From Mangifera indica (taxonomy: Eukaryota; Streptophyta; Magnoliopsida; Sapindales; Anacardiaceae): a stretch of DNA of 64,000 bases. The stretch covers positions 2,889,830 through 2,953,829 of the forward strand of contig NC_058149.1 of assembly GCF_011075055.1 (NCBI RefSeq), in the 5' to 3' direction. The notes under the pieces were generated by a model. The model saw only the letters and a list, made by a program, of their open reading frames with translations. It did no database searches and had not been told where the DNA came from. Shown here piece by piece: positions 36,681 through 48,863 of the stretch (position 1 is the stretch's first letter; each line of letters opens with the position of its first letter). The position numbers and the translations under genes are program-made.

Positions 36681-37421
36681 TTAGGCATCCCCCACCATGG
36701 TCATTTAAGCTACCCTTTGTGAGAATCTGCCTTATCTATTACTATTGCAATATTAACAAAAATGACAAATGTGGTTTTCTTGGTAAAGTACAAAGGGCAA
36801 TTGACAACAATGTAGGATAACAAAATGAATAATATTGGAATAAAACCTAAAATAGTTAAAATTTATCCTATCACAACATACAATAGGTTGATTGAGTTAT
36901 TGAGTTATCATTTTCATATCTATTATTTTTATTTTCAATGTTTTTTTTAATTAAGGCATTGATTATTGTTATATGGTAAACTTCTTCTTGTCTAGTTCAC
37001 AAAAACAACATTTAGAAGGTAACTATCTCGCAACAAGTTATTTGGTCATTAACCAAATGTGTCATCTACCTATGGATCAAGTCAAAATGGATAGAAAGTT
37101 CATCACTCACAGACAATGAGAACTCTACTTGGTAATATAAATTTTCAATATTCATGAGATTATCCCATGTTTACAGGGGAAAAAATTGTCTCTTATCAAA
37201 TTGGTATTATGCAATCAATGTAATTATCTTATTTCTATGCAATTAGAATATGAATAAATCTCTAAATTCAAATGTGCTACATCAACATCAAATTTCCATG
37301 GACATCCAAGGAAAATATGACATGCATCTATCTCCACTGTATCACAAAGGATTTTAGCTTTGTAAGTTTTTCCTAAAGATAAGGGTAGCTTACATCACTT
37401 TGTTATCCTTATACTTGTGAT
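36681..37421. other. Intergenic, no recognisable feature
   Basis: AT-rich sequence between two solo LTRs; the first ~30 bases may be the head of the SINE-like element split by LTR C. Confidence 0.35.
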
Positions 37422-37426
37422 AGTTT

Positions 37427-38867
37427 TGTAGGATCGAATGGCCTAAGAGGGGGGGTGAATTAGGCAACTTTAAAACTATCTTTTCCAAATTTGAGAATTA
37501 AAGCAATTTATTCAAATCAAATAATGTTACCTATTTTTAATCCAATGTATGAGAATGACTAAAAATATTTCAAATAACCAACACAATCAAAATAGCATAA
37601 CATAAAGTATGAGTTTAAGGGAAGAGAAAATCAAACACGCGATGTATAGTGGTTTGGCTAAACCCGGCCTACGTCCACTCCTCCAAGCTTTCTCCCTTGG
37701 AGTATTCCACTAATACTTGGTTGACCAAAACCTCAACTAAGCTTTTCTTCACAATCAAAATAGCTTCCAAGGTGCTATTAACCTTCACAAATATTAATAC
37801 CCAATTTCTCTCACAAGAAATTTTCTAATCTCTCTAAGAGTAAACCTCACTCTTTTATAGCACGAATTTTAGTATGAAACTGAAATATGACCTCTCTCAA
37901 CAGTGTATATGAAAGTTAAAACTTGGTACAACCCAAAGCAAATGAAATTACAAAGTGTATGAGCAAGGGTTTTGATTAGAGAGAAGAATTTGCAAGTCAA
38001 TAGCTCAAAACTAATTTGCTCTCAAATATATGAAAGTTTTTGGTGGCAAAAGTTCTTTTCGAACGAAATTGATTGGGTTTATATAGGGGAAAATAAGGAA
38101 AGTTACCGTTGTGCACAAAGATAGCCGTTTTAATCTTCTAGAAAATGCACAATTCGATCGATCGGATGGAATTCGGTCAACCGGATGTGACGTGGCACTT
38201 TCGTGGAGCTTATGTGGCACTAGTTGTTGGAAAAATTCAAATCAAAATTCGGTCGACCGAATTCAATTCGGTTGACCAAATTTCTGAAGCCAAAATTCAT
38301 GGCTTCTGGACAATTCGGAAGCTGATTCGGTCGGTCAAATTCGGTCGACCGAATTTTATTACATTTTATCCCCTGAATTTTCAAAAATCGATTTGACCCC
38401 TAAAACTTTGAAAAGTGACAATTTAACCCATTTTTGAAAATTCTTTCAAAACCAACTTTAAGATATGAAAATGTAGTTCACAAAACTTCATCATTTTAAA
38501 TGAATTAATAAACTTTAGTTAAAAACTTGGCTTAACCCAATAAGTTTGAAAAACAACATTTTAACCCAAAATGTGAAAGATATAAAAATGAGTTTTCAAG
38601 TGAGCTATGTCATGCAAATAAATATTATAATCAAAATGAATGCTCCACATTACAAACATGTCTACCTAAACTTGAGTTTTACTTCAAATCTTCAAGAATT
38701 CTTCACTTGAGCCGTGTCTTCATTTTCATCTTGAAACTCCTTCAAGTGCACTAGATTAATTCTTGCAATCTAAACACATACTCAAGTAAAATCATTAGTT
38801 AATATGCTAAGGGACATATTAGTTTGTTATCATCAAAATAAGAGCATAATGACTCCTTGAGTCAACA
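37427..38867 (-). mobile_element. Solo LTR of a second family (1441 bp)
   Basis: Bounded by TGTAGGATCGAATGG at 37427 and ...TTGAGTCAACA at 38867, with a perfect 5-bp duplication AGTTT on both sides (37422-37426 and 38868-38872). On the minus strand it reads TGTTGACTCAAGGAG...CGATCCTACA and carries a CTATATAAACCC TATA box near 38083-38072, which sets the orientation. TG...CA ends, 5-bp duplication and absence of coding domains indicate a solo LTR. The TGTTGACTCAA start resembles plant copia LTRs from general familiarity. The segment 38150-38356, in U3, holds several AATTCGGTCGACCGAATT-type near-palindromes. Confidence 0.82.
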
Positions 38868-38872
38868 AGTTT

Positions 38873-39979
38873 ATGGTTGAATATGGTTGAAGAAATGGCA
38901 TGCATGAACTCATTTAAGCATGATAAGATTGTATAGATGAAAAACAAGCATAATAACAAGAAAAGGTTTAGATTTTATGCTTTTCTCCTTTGCAAGAATG
39001 TTTGGTTTGAAGAAGCCAAACACTTGAATACTAAAGTCTCCAAAAGCAATCCACCCAACCAAGAGAGATGTGAGAGGCCAAATATTTATAGGACTTTTAG
39101 TCAAAGAAAATTTTTTATTTAAATGGCAATTCTTTTCAAAATGTGATACATGGTTGGTTAATTAGTTGTAGGCTAAAAGTAATTATTATTTTTGCATGGT
39201 AGCACACTAAATAATCCATATTATTTAGTTATATTATCAATGTATCCATAATACACTTTAAACACTGATATTACATTGCGTAACACTTTAACCTTTTAAA
39301 ATGTCACAAATACATTCATGTAACCCTTTATATGATTTTACTTTATTACCCTTTGAAAAGTGTTAGTCATTCTCGAATAATTATTTCTCTCTCTCATATC
39401 TCTCAAACTTCTCAAGTTTATGGGGATAACCTTCTAAGTTCGCTGTGGCCTAGTTGAGAGACAATTTTAGATGAACCAAAAAATAATTTTGGAGACTCAT
39501 CAACCGTAGTAGTCATCTATCAATGGTCAATAACCCTTAAACCACAATAAAGACATACTCTATTGAACTTATATCTAATTATACATATTGTGTAGTTAAA
39601 TTCCTTCATTGTCAAATCCCAATCAAGAATGGGTTCATGGAACATCAAAACCCTAATCTCAATCATATATCAAATTGTCGATCAATAATCCAAAACAGGT
39701 CATCACAAACAATTTTTGTATGACTATCATATAGTTATGATGAAGAATTCAGTTTTTTATATTTATCAGCATCCGACTATCACAATTTTCACATACGCAC
39801 ACCGTATGATCAAACTAACTTATTGTACATGACATAAATAGTCTCATACTTATACACTATAAAAGAAATAAACATTCATAGTGGATTCAGTCATGACATC
39901 TTAGCTCTAGGGATTAGTAGTATACTAGTACGATTCTACCACAAATCATTAATCACATATTAAATTCCATGTGATACAT
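38873..39979. other. Intergenic, no recognisable feature
   Basis: AT-rich sequence. Overlapping open frames on both strands at 38910-39122 have no motif and look random. Confidence 0.4.
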
Positions 39980-40280
39980 CACTACAAAAAAAAAAATGGC
40001 TTTAACAAGGGGAAAATTTCTTCTATTTCTATCGTTAATACTTTTAATAGCAAAAACTATAATGACAGTCGATGACAGAATTTTTTTATCATTAAAACTT
40101 TTTAAAGATGAAAAATAAACTTTTAAAAATCATTTTCCCATCGTTAAAGTCATAAAGTTTTTTGGTTTTAACAAGAGTATAAAGAATTGATAGCTAAAAT
40201 TATGAAAAAAATACTTATAACGACGGGATATAACTCTCTTATTATTGCTTCTCTCGCTAAAGTTAGTATTTTTTGCAGTG
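39980..40280. mobile_element. CACTA-type MITE (copy 2)
   Basis: 301 bp with ends CACTACAAAAAAA and TTTTTTGCAGTG, imperfect inverted repeats of the CACTA superfamily extending inward (ATGGCTTTAAC against CTAAAGTTAGTAT). No coding capacity. The interior is related to the element at 17443-17871 (CGTTAAT/AAAGTA, AAAACTTTTTAAAGATGAAAAAT, TTATGAAAAAAATACTTATAACGACGGG). Flanking trinucleotides do not match, so the target duplication has decayed. Confidence 0.6.
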
Positions 40281-40559
40281 ATAATTGGTCACGTTTGAAA
40301 AATAATTTCCTTATCATTAATCCATACTAATGTCATAATTATATGACTTTTCTCTCATCCACACTAATATTATTTCATAATATTCAACAGAGATATTTAA
40401 TATGTCTATTATGCAATGGCATTACCCAATTGATATCACATACGTAGGAGACACTTTGATGATTTGATCTTTTGAAAATCCATACCATCCAGGTTCTTGG
40501 CATACATACAATTTATATAATAATCAAATAAATGAATCAATAAATAAAATTAAAGCAGC
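40281..40559. other. Intergenic, no recognisable feature
   Basis: Short AT-rich spacer between the MITE and the gypsy remnant. Confidence 0.4.
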
Positions 40560-41700
40560 ACACAAATATGAAGAAAAAAAAGCTTTCTTTTATTATTACA
40601 TAAATATCAATACAAGATTAAATGTCCTAAAACCAACAACACGATTGATTTCTTAGGTATACCCTAACAATTTGGACCCTTCTTAATCTAACCTATACTA
40701 TATAGGGCGATATGTGATTCGATTTTTAAGTTGGGTGCTCCACCCATTTATTCGATACCAAGTTCTCACAACTACAAACTATACATATCAATCACAAGTT
40801 TGCACGCCTTACCATTAACCAACCACTTAACTTCAAAGGTTCTCTTTTGTCATGAGTCATCAGAGCATATATGTGTGTATGCAAAACTCCTTACAGACAT
40901 ACTAACTCTTCTCTTTCTTCTTCTGTCACCTCATAATATTCTTTTCATCAGCCACTTTTCTTTCAATTTCTTCTTCTTCTTGTGGTTGAGTAATATTGAT
41001 GAATTTCCTTCTTGAGCATTCATTTTATTTATGCCCTAGCTCATTACACTTGAAGCATTTCAATCTTTCACTTGGCTCATCCTTTTCTTTCCTATTTGAT
41101 TAAGTCTTTTTTAGATTGGGCTCTTTGCTTTGAGACTTTAAATAGAGCGATTTGATTTGACGTAGGTGATGCAATGTTCATCTCTTATTGTCGTCCTATA
41201 ATATTCCTCAATTCGCCTATTCTTCTATGTACACTCAACCCTCAAAGCAAAATTTTGGGCTTTTTTTATGGACCAAATACTTTGCATAGCCAACCAATCT
41301 TAAATGTTATGACTTAATTCATTCATGTATCGCACTTCTTGTTGGTCTTCGATTTCATGCAAATCACATTAGGCTTGTAATCACAAGAATTCCTCCATAT
41401 TGGTAGCAATTTTAGAATTGTTGAAACAATGTTTGTTCATTGTCAAATCGTAAAAAAAACATGCCTTTAAGAGTGATTTCGTTGGTTCCCAATCACTCAA
41501 AATTTGTTGACCACTCTATCACAATTACTCTTGATGATGTTACCATTATGCACCTGCTCCTCCCTTTAATTTATATGTCACAAAGTTTACTTTTGGTTCA
41601 GGTTCAATTTACATGCTATCAAAGAAACACTCTACCTCATAAATTCAGTCAAAGAATTGTTCGATGTTGACTATACCACTGAAAGTAGGGAGACCTTCCT
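40560..41700 (-). pseudogene. Second Ty3/gypsy remnant: gag and protease
   Basis: Minus-strand translation right to left: about 41430-41170 gives MEEFL.LQA..DLHEIEDQQEVRYMNELSHNI.DWLAMQSIWSIKKAQNFALRVE, the gypsy capsid C-terminal pattern (EF..L..RNDL.ETEEQ.V.RY..GL). About 41080-41030 gives LKCFKCNELGHK.NECSRRK, a CCHC zinc knuckle. About 40830-40770 gives VNGKACKLVIDMYSL, the retropepsin start where the catalytic DSG has become DMY. Stops and frameshifts throughout. Its zinc knuckle is preserved, unlike the gag at 4846-5265, but I cannot say whether the two belong to one family. Confidence 0.75.
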
Positions 41701-42222
41701 TGATCTTGTATGGTTCTCAGGTATGGTAGGTTCTCCTTTCTCTTAGTTTCAGTTTAGGATTGTAATCTCCATGAGATTTTTCTATAAATTCGAATTTGAT
41801 TTGTACTAAAGGACCCTCTTCACTCCTTGGTTGCAGTGGTCTAAGGAGCACATGAACTATTCTTTGTAAGCTAGGAGTAGTTCATGTAGCTTGTGATGTT
41901 GTTATATCTATATTGGTTTACATATCATCTACATGTGCCGAAAATCCCTCCAAGACTAACTATCATTGTGATTTGTTATTCTAATCTATCATAACCATTA
42001 GACGCAAGACAAGTATAGTTGAGATTGTGATATTATTCGAAATAACGTTCAATAAAAGGAAAAAAGTAACAAGAAAACAATGTTAATACGCATAAATATC
42101 GTAAGAGTATAGACAGAATTTTATCTATTGATCAATTAATGATGATTTTAAAATTATTTTTCAATGGGCGTAATATATATACCTCGAATTAGTGGGCTGA
42201 AAATGCTGCTAACTACTATGCA
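41701..42222. other. Intergenic, no recognisable feature
   Basis: Spacer between the gypsy remnant and a possible small transcription unit. Confidence 0.35.
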
Positions 42223-42367
42223 TATATAAGCAGCCTCTCAATTTTTTAGGGTTTTGACAATTCCCATGGTCACCGGCCGCTGCCTCTCAACTTCAATGGT
42301 AGAATCTGATAGAAAAAGCGGCCACCCACAGAATCAATTTGTAATATTCATGCACCTTTCAAATTAA
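42223..42367 (+). other. Possible small transcription unit: TATA box, leader and 33-codon ORF
   Basis: TATATAAG at 42223-42230 is followed 36 bp later by an ATG at 42266 opening a 33-codon frame (MVTGRCLSTSMVESDRKSGHPQ...) that stops with TAA at 42365-42367. The leader holds TTAGGGTTTTG, a telo-box-like plant 5' element. The stretch is clearly more GC-rich than its surroundings. I recognise no family. It may be a remnant first exon or noncoding RNA start rather than a peptide gene. Confidence 0.2.
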
Positions 42368-43355
42368 GCAAGGGTTTCAATAACTGAAGTGCTGAAACAT
42401 TGTCTTATCTACAATCAAGTCTAGAGAATGATCCCTTGTACGCTAAGTTATGATTTCAATTTTTTATGATTCTTTATTTACAAATAGGACAAAAATAAGA
42501 GTTACGAATTACGACGATGCTGAAGGCTTTTGTTAATTTATTAAATCTTTATATGCATGAATTGAATTCTTAGGTGAACCGAGCCCCTGCTTGTGAAGCC
42601 TTAATTTATTGCACAAATCATTTCCAAATAATTTGTTGCATGAATTGATTTAAGCAAATCTAATTTTATTGGAATTAAATTATATCAGTGAGCACTTATA
42701 TGAATTGCTGAAAATATTTAATTCCAAAATCTCTTATGAACAGTGAGTAGTCATGATTGGACCAATTAAGTTTTGCACGTTGGATTAATCGTTTCATTTC
42801 CATTCAAAATTATTGTTCCACTCAATTAATTAATCAATCAATTAATGAGAAATAATTTTTTAATCATTTAACAACCAATTTTTACTAAAAAAATTATTCC
42901 ATATACTAAACAAAATTCAAACATTTTCCTTTAACCCCCAAACTTTTTTCTGACAAAAAATTGATCATTTTTTGACAATATAAACAGTGTTTACACATGA
43001 ATCATACCTAGTTTAACTAAAAAACAATTTTCATCAATTAATAATTAACTTTCTTGTTAATTTTTTTTTTTTCAAATTTTGTATGAAAACATATTAGAGA
43101 GGATAGGTTTTCTACGGTTATCGGATAAAAATCTTGGTTATATCATCCATATGATTTATAGAGTGTTAGAATAATATCTTTTAACCTAATAAAATTATGT
43201 TATTTTAATTGCAAGAAACCGAGGAGCACATTAATATTATTATTCACATAATTTACAAAACATGTGATATCATCTCTCCCTTCTCCCTCTCTTTCTCTCA
43301 ATTTATGACCATGACAAAATAAGCTTACACAAACTCCCTAACTTTCTTCAACACA
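42368..43355. other. Intergenic and 3' flank of the MYB gene
   Basis: AT-rich. The ~150 bp left of 43356 likely include the MYB 3' UTR; CT-rich CTCTCCC...TCTCTTTCTCTC near 43273-43300 is GA-rich on the transcribed strand. Confidence 0.35.
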
Positions 43356-44857
43356 TTACAGATTGTAACCTAATTCAAAATCCTGAAATATCCCCTCAGA
43401 TTGAAGAACCGGGGTGGAATCCCAAGAGTTTGAGGAAGCTGATTTTGAGTCGAACTCATTTGCCCACCATAACAAATTGTCCTTAGAACCATTCATAGTA
43501 TTGAAATACTCAAATTGTGGAAGCTGATCATCCTGTGCTGTAAATCCAACCCCCTTGTTATTCAGAAAACTTTCAAGCTCAGACTGGAATGTTGAGACCG
43601 ACTGCAGCGTTGCATTTGATTCTTCTATAATAGCACCATTCAATTTTGGCTCTGGATTTGAGTCCATGAAATTGTTATTTGTGTTAAATGGTATCGAATC
43701 TTTGATCTGAGGATTATAATCCTGAGGAATTGTTAGAGGAGGAGGTGTGGATTGACCAGGAAGAACATTTTGCATAAGAGAATTAATGTTAGGGCTTCCA
43801 TTCAAAGATTGAAGGCTTTGGATCATTTTTTCCTGGAAAGGGTGAAGTTTAGGCCACAGAGCTGGATTGTTGTAGAAAGAAAAAGGATTTTGGAGGCTCT
43901 GAAGTTGCATATGGAGCTGCAGCCTCTCCAGGGCGGAGCTGCTTAATCCCTGAGACTGTTGACTGTCATCGCCGCTATTATCATTTGGGTCCTGGCCGGA
44001 AGAAGCCAGCCCATTGGCAGCGGATTGTTTTTGCCTTCCGAGGAGTTTCTTCTTGAGTCTAGTGTTCCAGTAATTCTTAATGTCATTATCTGTTCTTCCA
44101 GGTAATTGGGCAGCAATTATGGACCACCTAAAAGTATAAAGAAAAGTTTAGAATTGTTAGCCCCCAATTCAAGAAAAATGAAGCAAAAGAAGAGCAGTTT
44201 TCAAGAGAATGAGAGATCTGAAATTATTCTATGAAGACTATAGGACAAAGGAAAAAAGGATAAGCAATTCATGTTAGAAGAGAGAGAAGAAAAATTTAAC
44301 CTGCTGCCAATACTGATGTAAAGGTTGCAAATGATATTGTCTTCTTCTTCAGAGAATCCGCCATGTTTGATGTTAGGCCTCAGATAATTTAACCATCTCA
44401 GTCTGCAACTTTTTCCACATCTCTTGAGCCCTGTGGATAAAATTACACAAACCCTAAGAGGTTAAATTAATTTATAATCCAAAAAACAATAACTCCATGC
44501 ACAAGTTCACACACATATTTTCCCTTTTCTTAGGGTCCAAAAATCCCTGTTTCGAAATTGGTGCCCCTATCAAATCCCATAATTTCTAGAAAACGAAAGG
44601 TTATGACTTTGATCATGCAAGTGCCCACGCGAGGACTCAAACCCTAGATCATGTGGGAGCCACACACATATATGTACGTAAATACCCAAAAAATTCACAA
44701 AAAAAGTCGACAAATTTATACCAATTTTCTGAGGGAGAGCAATCCAGTTGCCACCAGTTCCATATTCTTCAATATAAGCCTTGAGTTTGGCGTCCTCTTC
44801 TGGGGACCAAGGTCCCTTCTTGACATTAGCCTTGTCGCAGCAGGGAGCTCGACCCAT
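43356..44857 (-). CDS. MYB68-like: R2R3-MYB transcription factor, subgroup 14, MYB68-like
   Basis: Three exons: 44857-44722, 44430-44301 and 44127-43356. GT-AG introns are 291 and 173 bp, in phases 1 and 2, the standard R2R3-MYB positions. Product 345 aa. The N-terminus [22 protein letters not shown] starts R2; the joined exons continue [33 protein letters not shown] into R3, with [21 protein letters not shown] closing the DNA-binding domain near residue 118. Outside it, [29 protein letters not shown] and the end [10 protein letters not shown] match Arabidopsis MYB68 and set it apart from MYB36, MYB84 and RAX1. Subgroup 14 members act in the nucleus on root endodermis/Casparian strip and meristem programmes; MYB68 is root-expressed. 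No damage seen. The track-like single frame around exon 1 runs into the intron and should not be used. Confidence 0.95.
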
Positions 44858-44970
44858 TGTTATCTAGTTTCTTTCAGCTTGCTTTGTTCTTCCTTCTTGG
44901 AGGCAAATGAAAGAGAATTGAAATTATCTGTCTGAGATTGTTGGGAAAAATGGAGAAGGGAAGACCAAAA

Positions 44971-44976
44971 TTTATA
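44971..44976 (-). promoter_or_regulatory. Probable TATA box of the MYB gene
   Basis: TATAAA on the minus strand in the context CCTATAAATTTTGG, 114 bp upstream of the MYB start codon. The distance suits a short 5' UTR. The transcript start is not known. Confidence 0.5.
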
Positions 44977-46416
44977 GGTAAGAAGAGTGGGTGATCCGAT
45001 GCTTAAGAGGACAAAAAGTCTTATACCCTCAACAATTGAATATCATTTCTCTTCTCTATTCAATTTTTCTAAGTCTTTCTTTCCTTTCTTTCTCTTTCTT
45101 CCTTTTGGATTTGTTTGCTCATCTCAATTAAATTATGCGTGCAACTGGACAAATGGCAACACAAATTTCTTCAACTTTCGAATATTAAATTCCACTACTT
45201 TTTTAGGGTTCATTTTTTTTATTATTATTATTTGGAACATCGCTGCAGGTATGTATATTTGAGAAAAAGAAGCCTCCATCCCCTTAATTTGTCACCAACA
45301 TGGTTGAAATCTTCCATTATCAATCAAGTGAGTAGGGTTGCACAACCCAAAAGTCTAAAACGGGAATTTAACATACACTACATGGAAAGTTCTTAAATTT
45401 TTTTTTCGAATGACAACTTTTGTATATTTATTAAACAAACCCTCAAACTTTGAAACTATTGTCACTGATGTCCTTTTGCCCCATATGTGAGATCATAGTT
45501 ACTCGACGGAAAAGTCCATAAACCATCGGAGATGATATTTGACGCTTTGCCATCTAATGGCAAGCCCATATACTATAGAGTCCAAAAAGAGAACATCTCA
45601 CATAAAGGTTCCTGTGAAAACCAATACTCCTGTCATAGTAAAGTAGTCCTTCATCCCCTATACATGAGACCATGAGTCCTCTACACCAATCCCAACTATA
45701 CAGAATCTTCCTTCATGTCCACGAGTAGGGGTAGATACAAAACAGGTCGAGTCCAAATACTTTTTTATTCAAGTTTAGTTCAAACAAAAAAATAATTTGG
45801 TTCAACTCAACTTGATTTCATCAAACTAAAATTAAAAGGGGTTCGAGTTTAGCTCAAATAAAAAATGATTTGGCTCAACCCAATTAAAGTTCAAATCAGA
45901 TTCATAGCTCAAATCAATTATTCAAATTCGTGGCTTCAAGTTGAATCAAGCCATAAATTGGAATTGTGAATTCAAGCTTATTCAAATCAAAATTTTGAAT
46001 TATCAATTCGAGTTATGAATTTGAGTCAAACTTGATTCAAACCGAGCTGAATATTTTCTAGCTAAGTTTGACTCAGTTTCAAAAAGAAGTTGAATCTTCT
46101 AGCTCAAATTTGAATCAAATGAATTCAAGTCAAGTTAAATCGAACCAAGCCAACTTTCAAGATCGAGTTGGCTCAGTTTGGAGCCAACCCTTTCCATGAG
46201 ACCTCGAATTTCACCTTAATATGCCAAAAGGATCAACCTCTCAAAAGAATTGAATGTACTCATAAGGACTATATAGAGTGATAGTTAGTGAGTAGGCACC
46301 AGACATGCAAAAGGATCGTCGCTTGGTTCCAATCTTGTATTCGCTTGATCTTGAAACCTCCTTCTTTCAAGGATAATATGTAGATGTCCAAACTACTTTA
46401 GCTTCGCATATATCTT
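44977..46416. other. MYB upstream region and AT-rich repetitive sequence
   Basis: 44977-45700 is MYB promoter-side sequence with pyrimidine-rich stretches near 45050-45110. 45720-46190 is built from repeated CTCAA(A/T), TTCAAAT and GAGTT(T)(A/G) words in both orientations, a pattern seen at ends of degenerate plant DNA transposons, but no boundaries are visible. Confidence 0.35.
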
Positions 46417-46954
46417 TAGGGGTGTACATAATTCGCTTCAAATTATAAAACTGGATCAAACTGTTCAAAAAGTATGATTTGGTTGGATTTGGTTATAAAA
46501 CGGTCCAATTTGGATTGATAAAATTTAGAAAAACAATATACAATTTGTGTTGTAGTTTGAATGGTTTCCAAACATAATCAAACCATAACCCATATTTTTA
46601 ATATATATATATATATATATAAAATTGTATTTGACAAAATTTTTTAATAAGTAATTAGATGTAAAATTTATTTTTTATATATATTCTATTTTTATATTCA
46701 TTTTACATTTTATTTTATATCTTATATAACTATAATTCAATTATTGTTTATGAATTATGATATCTTTGAAAGTGAATGATTTGCTTATAAGTTTAACTCG
46801 TAATCTAAACTAAATCAAATTTTTTTTCAATTTGATTTAATTGTTTTGAAATCTAAAATAATTTTATTTGATTTGAAATTTTTTCAAATCATTTTTTTCC
46901 ATTTGGCTTAAAAAAATTCTTAAACCACACCAAACCAAGCTATACATACCCTAA
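46417..46954. mobile_element. Possible hAT-like MITE
   Basis: 538 bp starting TAGGGGTGTACATAATTCG and ending CTATACATACCCTAA, an imperfect terminal inverted repeat. The interior is rich in GGTTTGG/TTTGGTT and its inverse AACCACACCAAACC, as in plant hAT-type MITEs with GGTTCGGTTTGG interiors. An (AT)10 run lies at 46601-46620. No 8-bp target duplication is visible. Confidence 0.45.
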
Positions 46955-48665
46955 ATTTTCTTTTGCCATCACTCTATTTTTTGTCACTGTTAATGTTAGA
47001 CAAGTAAAATGGTAAATTTGGTGCTATAAGAAAATGTTTTTAAATTCTAATAACAATATAATGGAACTAGGGCAAAGAGATATCGGTGATAAAGATTTAA
47101 AACTTTGAATATCTATCTAATGAGAGATAGCTGGGGGTGTAAGTGCATATTTTTTCAAACTCTAAAGGTTGATTCAATAAAAGTACAAAAGTATTATTCG
47201 AATAATGAATTTGAAAACCTTAAAGATAGTCTATGATGTTATCCCCTGTAAAAGCTAAACCCTTCGTAGTCGGCTATGATCATATTTTATAAAAAAAGAT
47301 TACAAAAGTCAAGAGCCATTTCAATTCTATCAAGTAATTTGATTGACCACTAGATATTGATCGAGCATGCATGTTAATTTACTTTTAGAATATGACGCAT
47401 GCATGCTTTATTACCAGGAAAATGTTTGAACAATTACAAGTTGCATTTTGTAACAGCAAAAAACCAAGATCTATACGTATTGCATTGGGTTTCCTCTACC
47501 TCCTACATCACCCTGTTGCAGGATATTTTGAATTCTATTCTTTCTTTATTAAATTTAATTGCGTGATCACATCAAGAAACTTTCTAAGTTTCTTCTAGTT
47601 CTTTTGTATGTTTACAAGTCTTAGACTCCGCGTTTCGTGTATTATCTAATCATCAAATATATTTAATTTAATTATAATGCATAAGAGATCTCATAAAAGG
47701 AGAGCTGATTTGTATAATTAGTTACACTAAAAGTTGTTTTACTTCATTTGGTTATAGAGTTAAATAATAACTCTTTTGCAGTGTTGCACACGTCTTCATC
47801 AGGGTAGATCCAATCCAAACTACTTTAAATTGAATTCATAGTTTAGCCCAAATGAGTTAATTTTAAATTGGAGCTTGAATTATATAAAATGATTTAAAAT
47901 TGACTTGTTTTCTTATCTAATGATATTGTTAATTACTTTAGTAATATTATTCACCCCTCCGGTAATAATGTTTATCTTATTGGTAATCCTCTAATGATAT
48001 TGTATTCCAACAAAAATGAATTTAAATTTAAATTTGAACTAAGTATTATGACTTTGATATAAACTGAGGCAAGACCAAATTTGACTCAATTCGGATTAAA
48101 TTCATCTCTAATCTTCATTCACTTTTTTTTTAATCCAATACATATTAGTTGTCACTTGGTATTAGTTTAGTCCACATTACTTTTTGCGGAATAACACAAG
48201 AAATTTGGTCAAAAATATGTATTTCAACTATTGATATGATGATCTTATAGAAGAATTTTCAGGAGTTTTATTTTATATTATATTTGTGAATCCAAAAGTA
48301 ACTTTCTTTTCCAACTATCTCTTTCATGGAGCATGGTAACTTATTTTCCTCATAAATTTATTTTATTTGTAATTCCAAAAGTTAAAGTTACACTATGTAA
48401 TGTTTTCAAATTTAAACTAAGCACTGACTTGTTCAAAGGGTCCGTCTAAATCTAGACTATTTTAACCAGTTAGTTAGACCAATGATATTAACATAATATC
48501 AACAATATAATTAAAAATTTACCTATATATTAAATTGAATTAATACAATAAAAAGCGAATTTAATTTGGTGATAGATTTGTCACTTTACAAATACACTTC
48601 GGTTGAGTCTCACACCAATATTTTCTTTAAATTTTTACAAAACAATATCGTCATTATGCTGAGGG
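46955..48665. other. Intergenic, no recognisable feature
   Basis: AT-rich sequence without a recognisable gene. The open frame at 47392-47598 has no motif. Confidence 0.4.
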
Positions 48666-48863
48666 ATGGACCCAATGGTTGAATCAAGCAAATATGAGTT
48701 TGACATTAGCAATGACAGTTTGACCAGACCGATGCTAACAGAGTGGTTGAATCAGGCGAATTTGAGTGTAAACATTGACATGGACCGGAAGTTAGTCCCA
48801 GTCGAAAACACTGGTTGCATGATAGGTGCTTACAACTCAATTCAGCCATGGCCAGAGGTGTAA
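48666..48863 (+). other. Small ORF with frame-shifted internal duplication, possible exon relic
   Basis: A 65-codon frame ending PWPEV-stop. TGGTTGAATCA(A/G)GC(A/G)AAT(A/T)TGAGT occurs at 48676 and again at 48744. The 68-bp offset is not a multiple of three, so the copies are read in different frames: one as MVESSKYEFDI, the other as WLNQANLSVNI. Base composition here is less AT-rich than the flanks. About 230 bp downstream, after a CTGCAG acceptor-like site at 49083, another open stretch (EFVTNYQAVEQTTKEKFNSD) begins. I recognise no family. It could be the relic of a plant gene or a noncoding transcript. Confidence 0.25.

Noticed and set aside
44570..44857. Single-exon MYB-like protein of 95 aa
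   Set aside because: Frame continuation past 44722 is intron read-through. A GT donor at 44721 and the next exon at 44430 restore the R2R3 domain.
46417..46954. Firm hAT assignment for the MITE-like block
   Set aside because: The terminal inverted repeats are imperfect and no 8-bp target duplication is visible, so it is kept only as a possible element.
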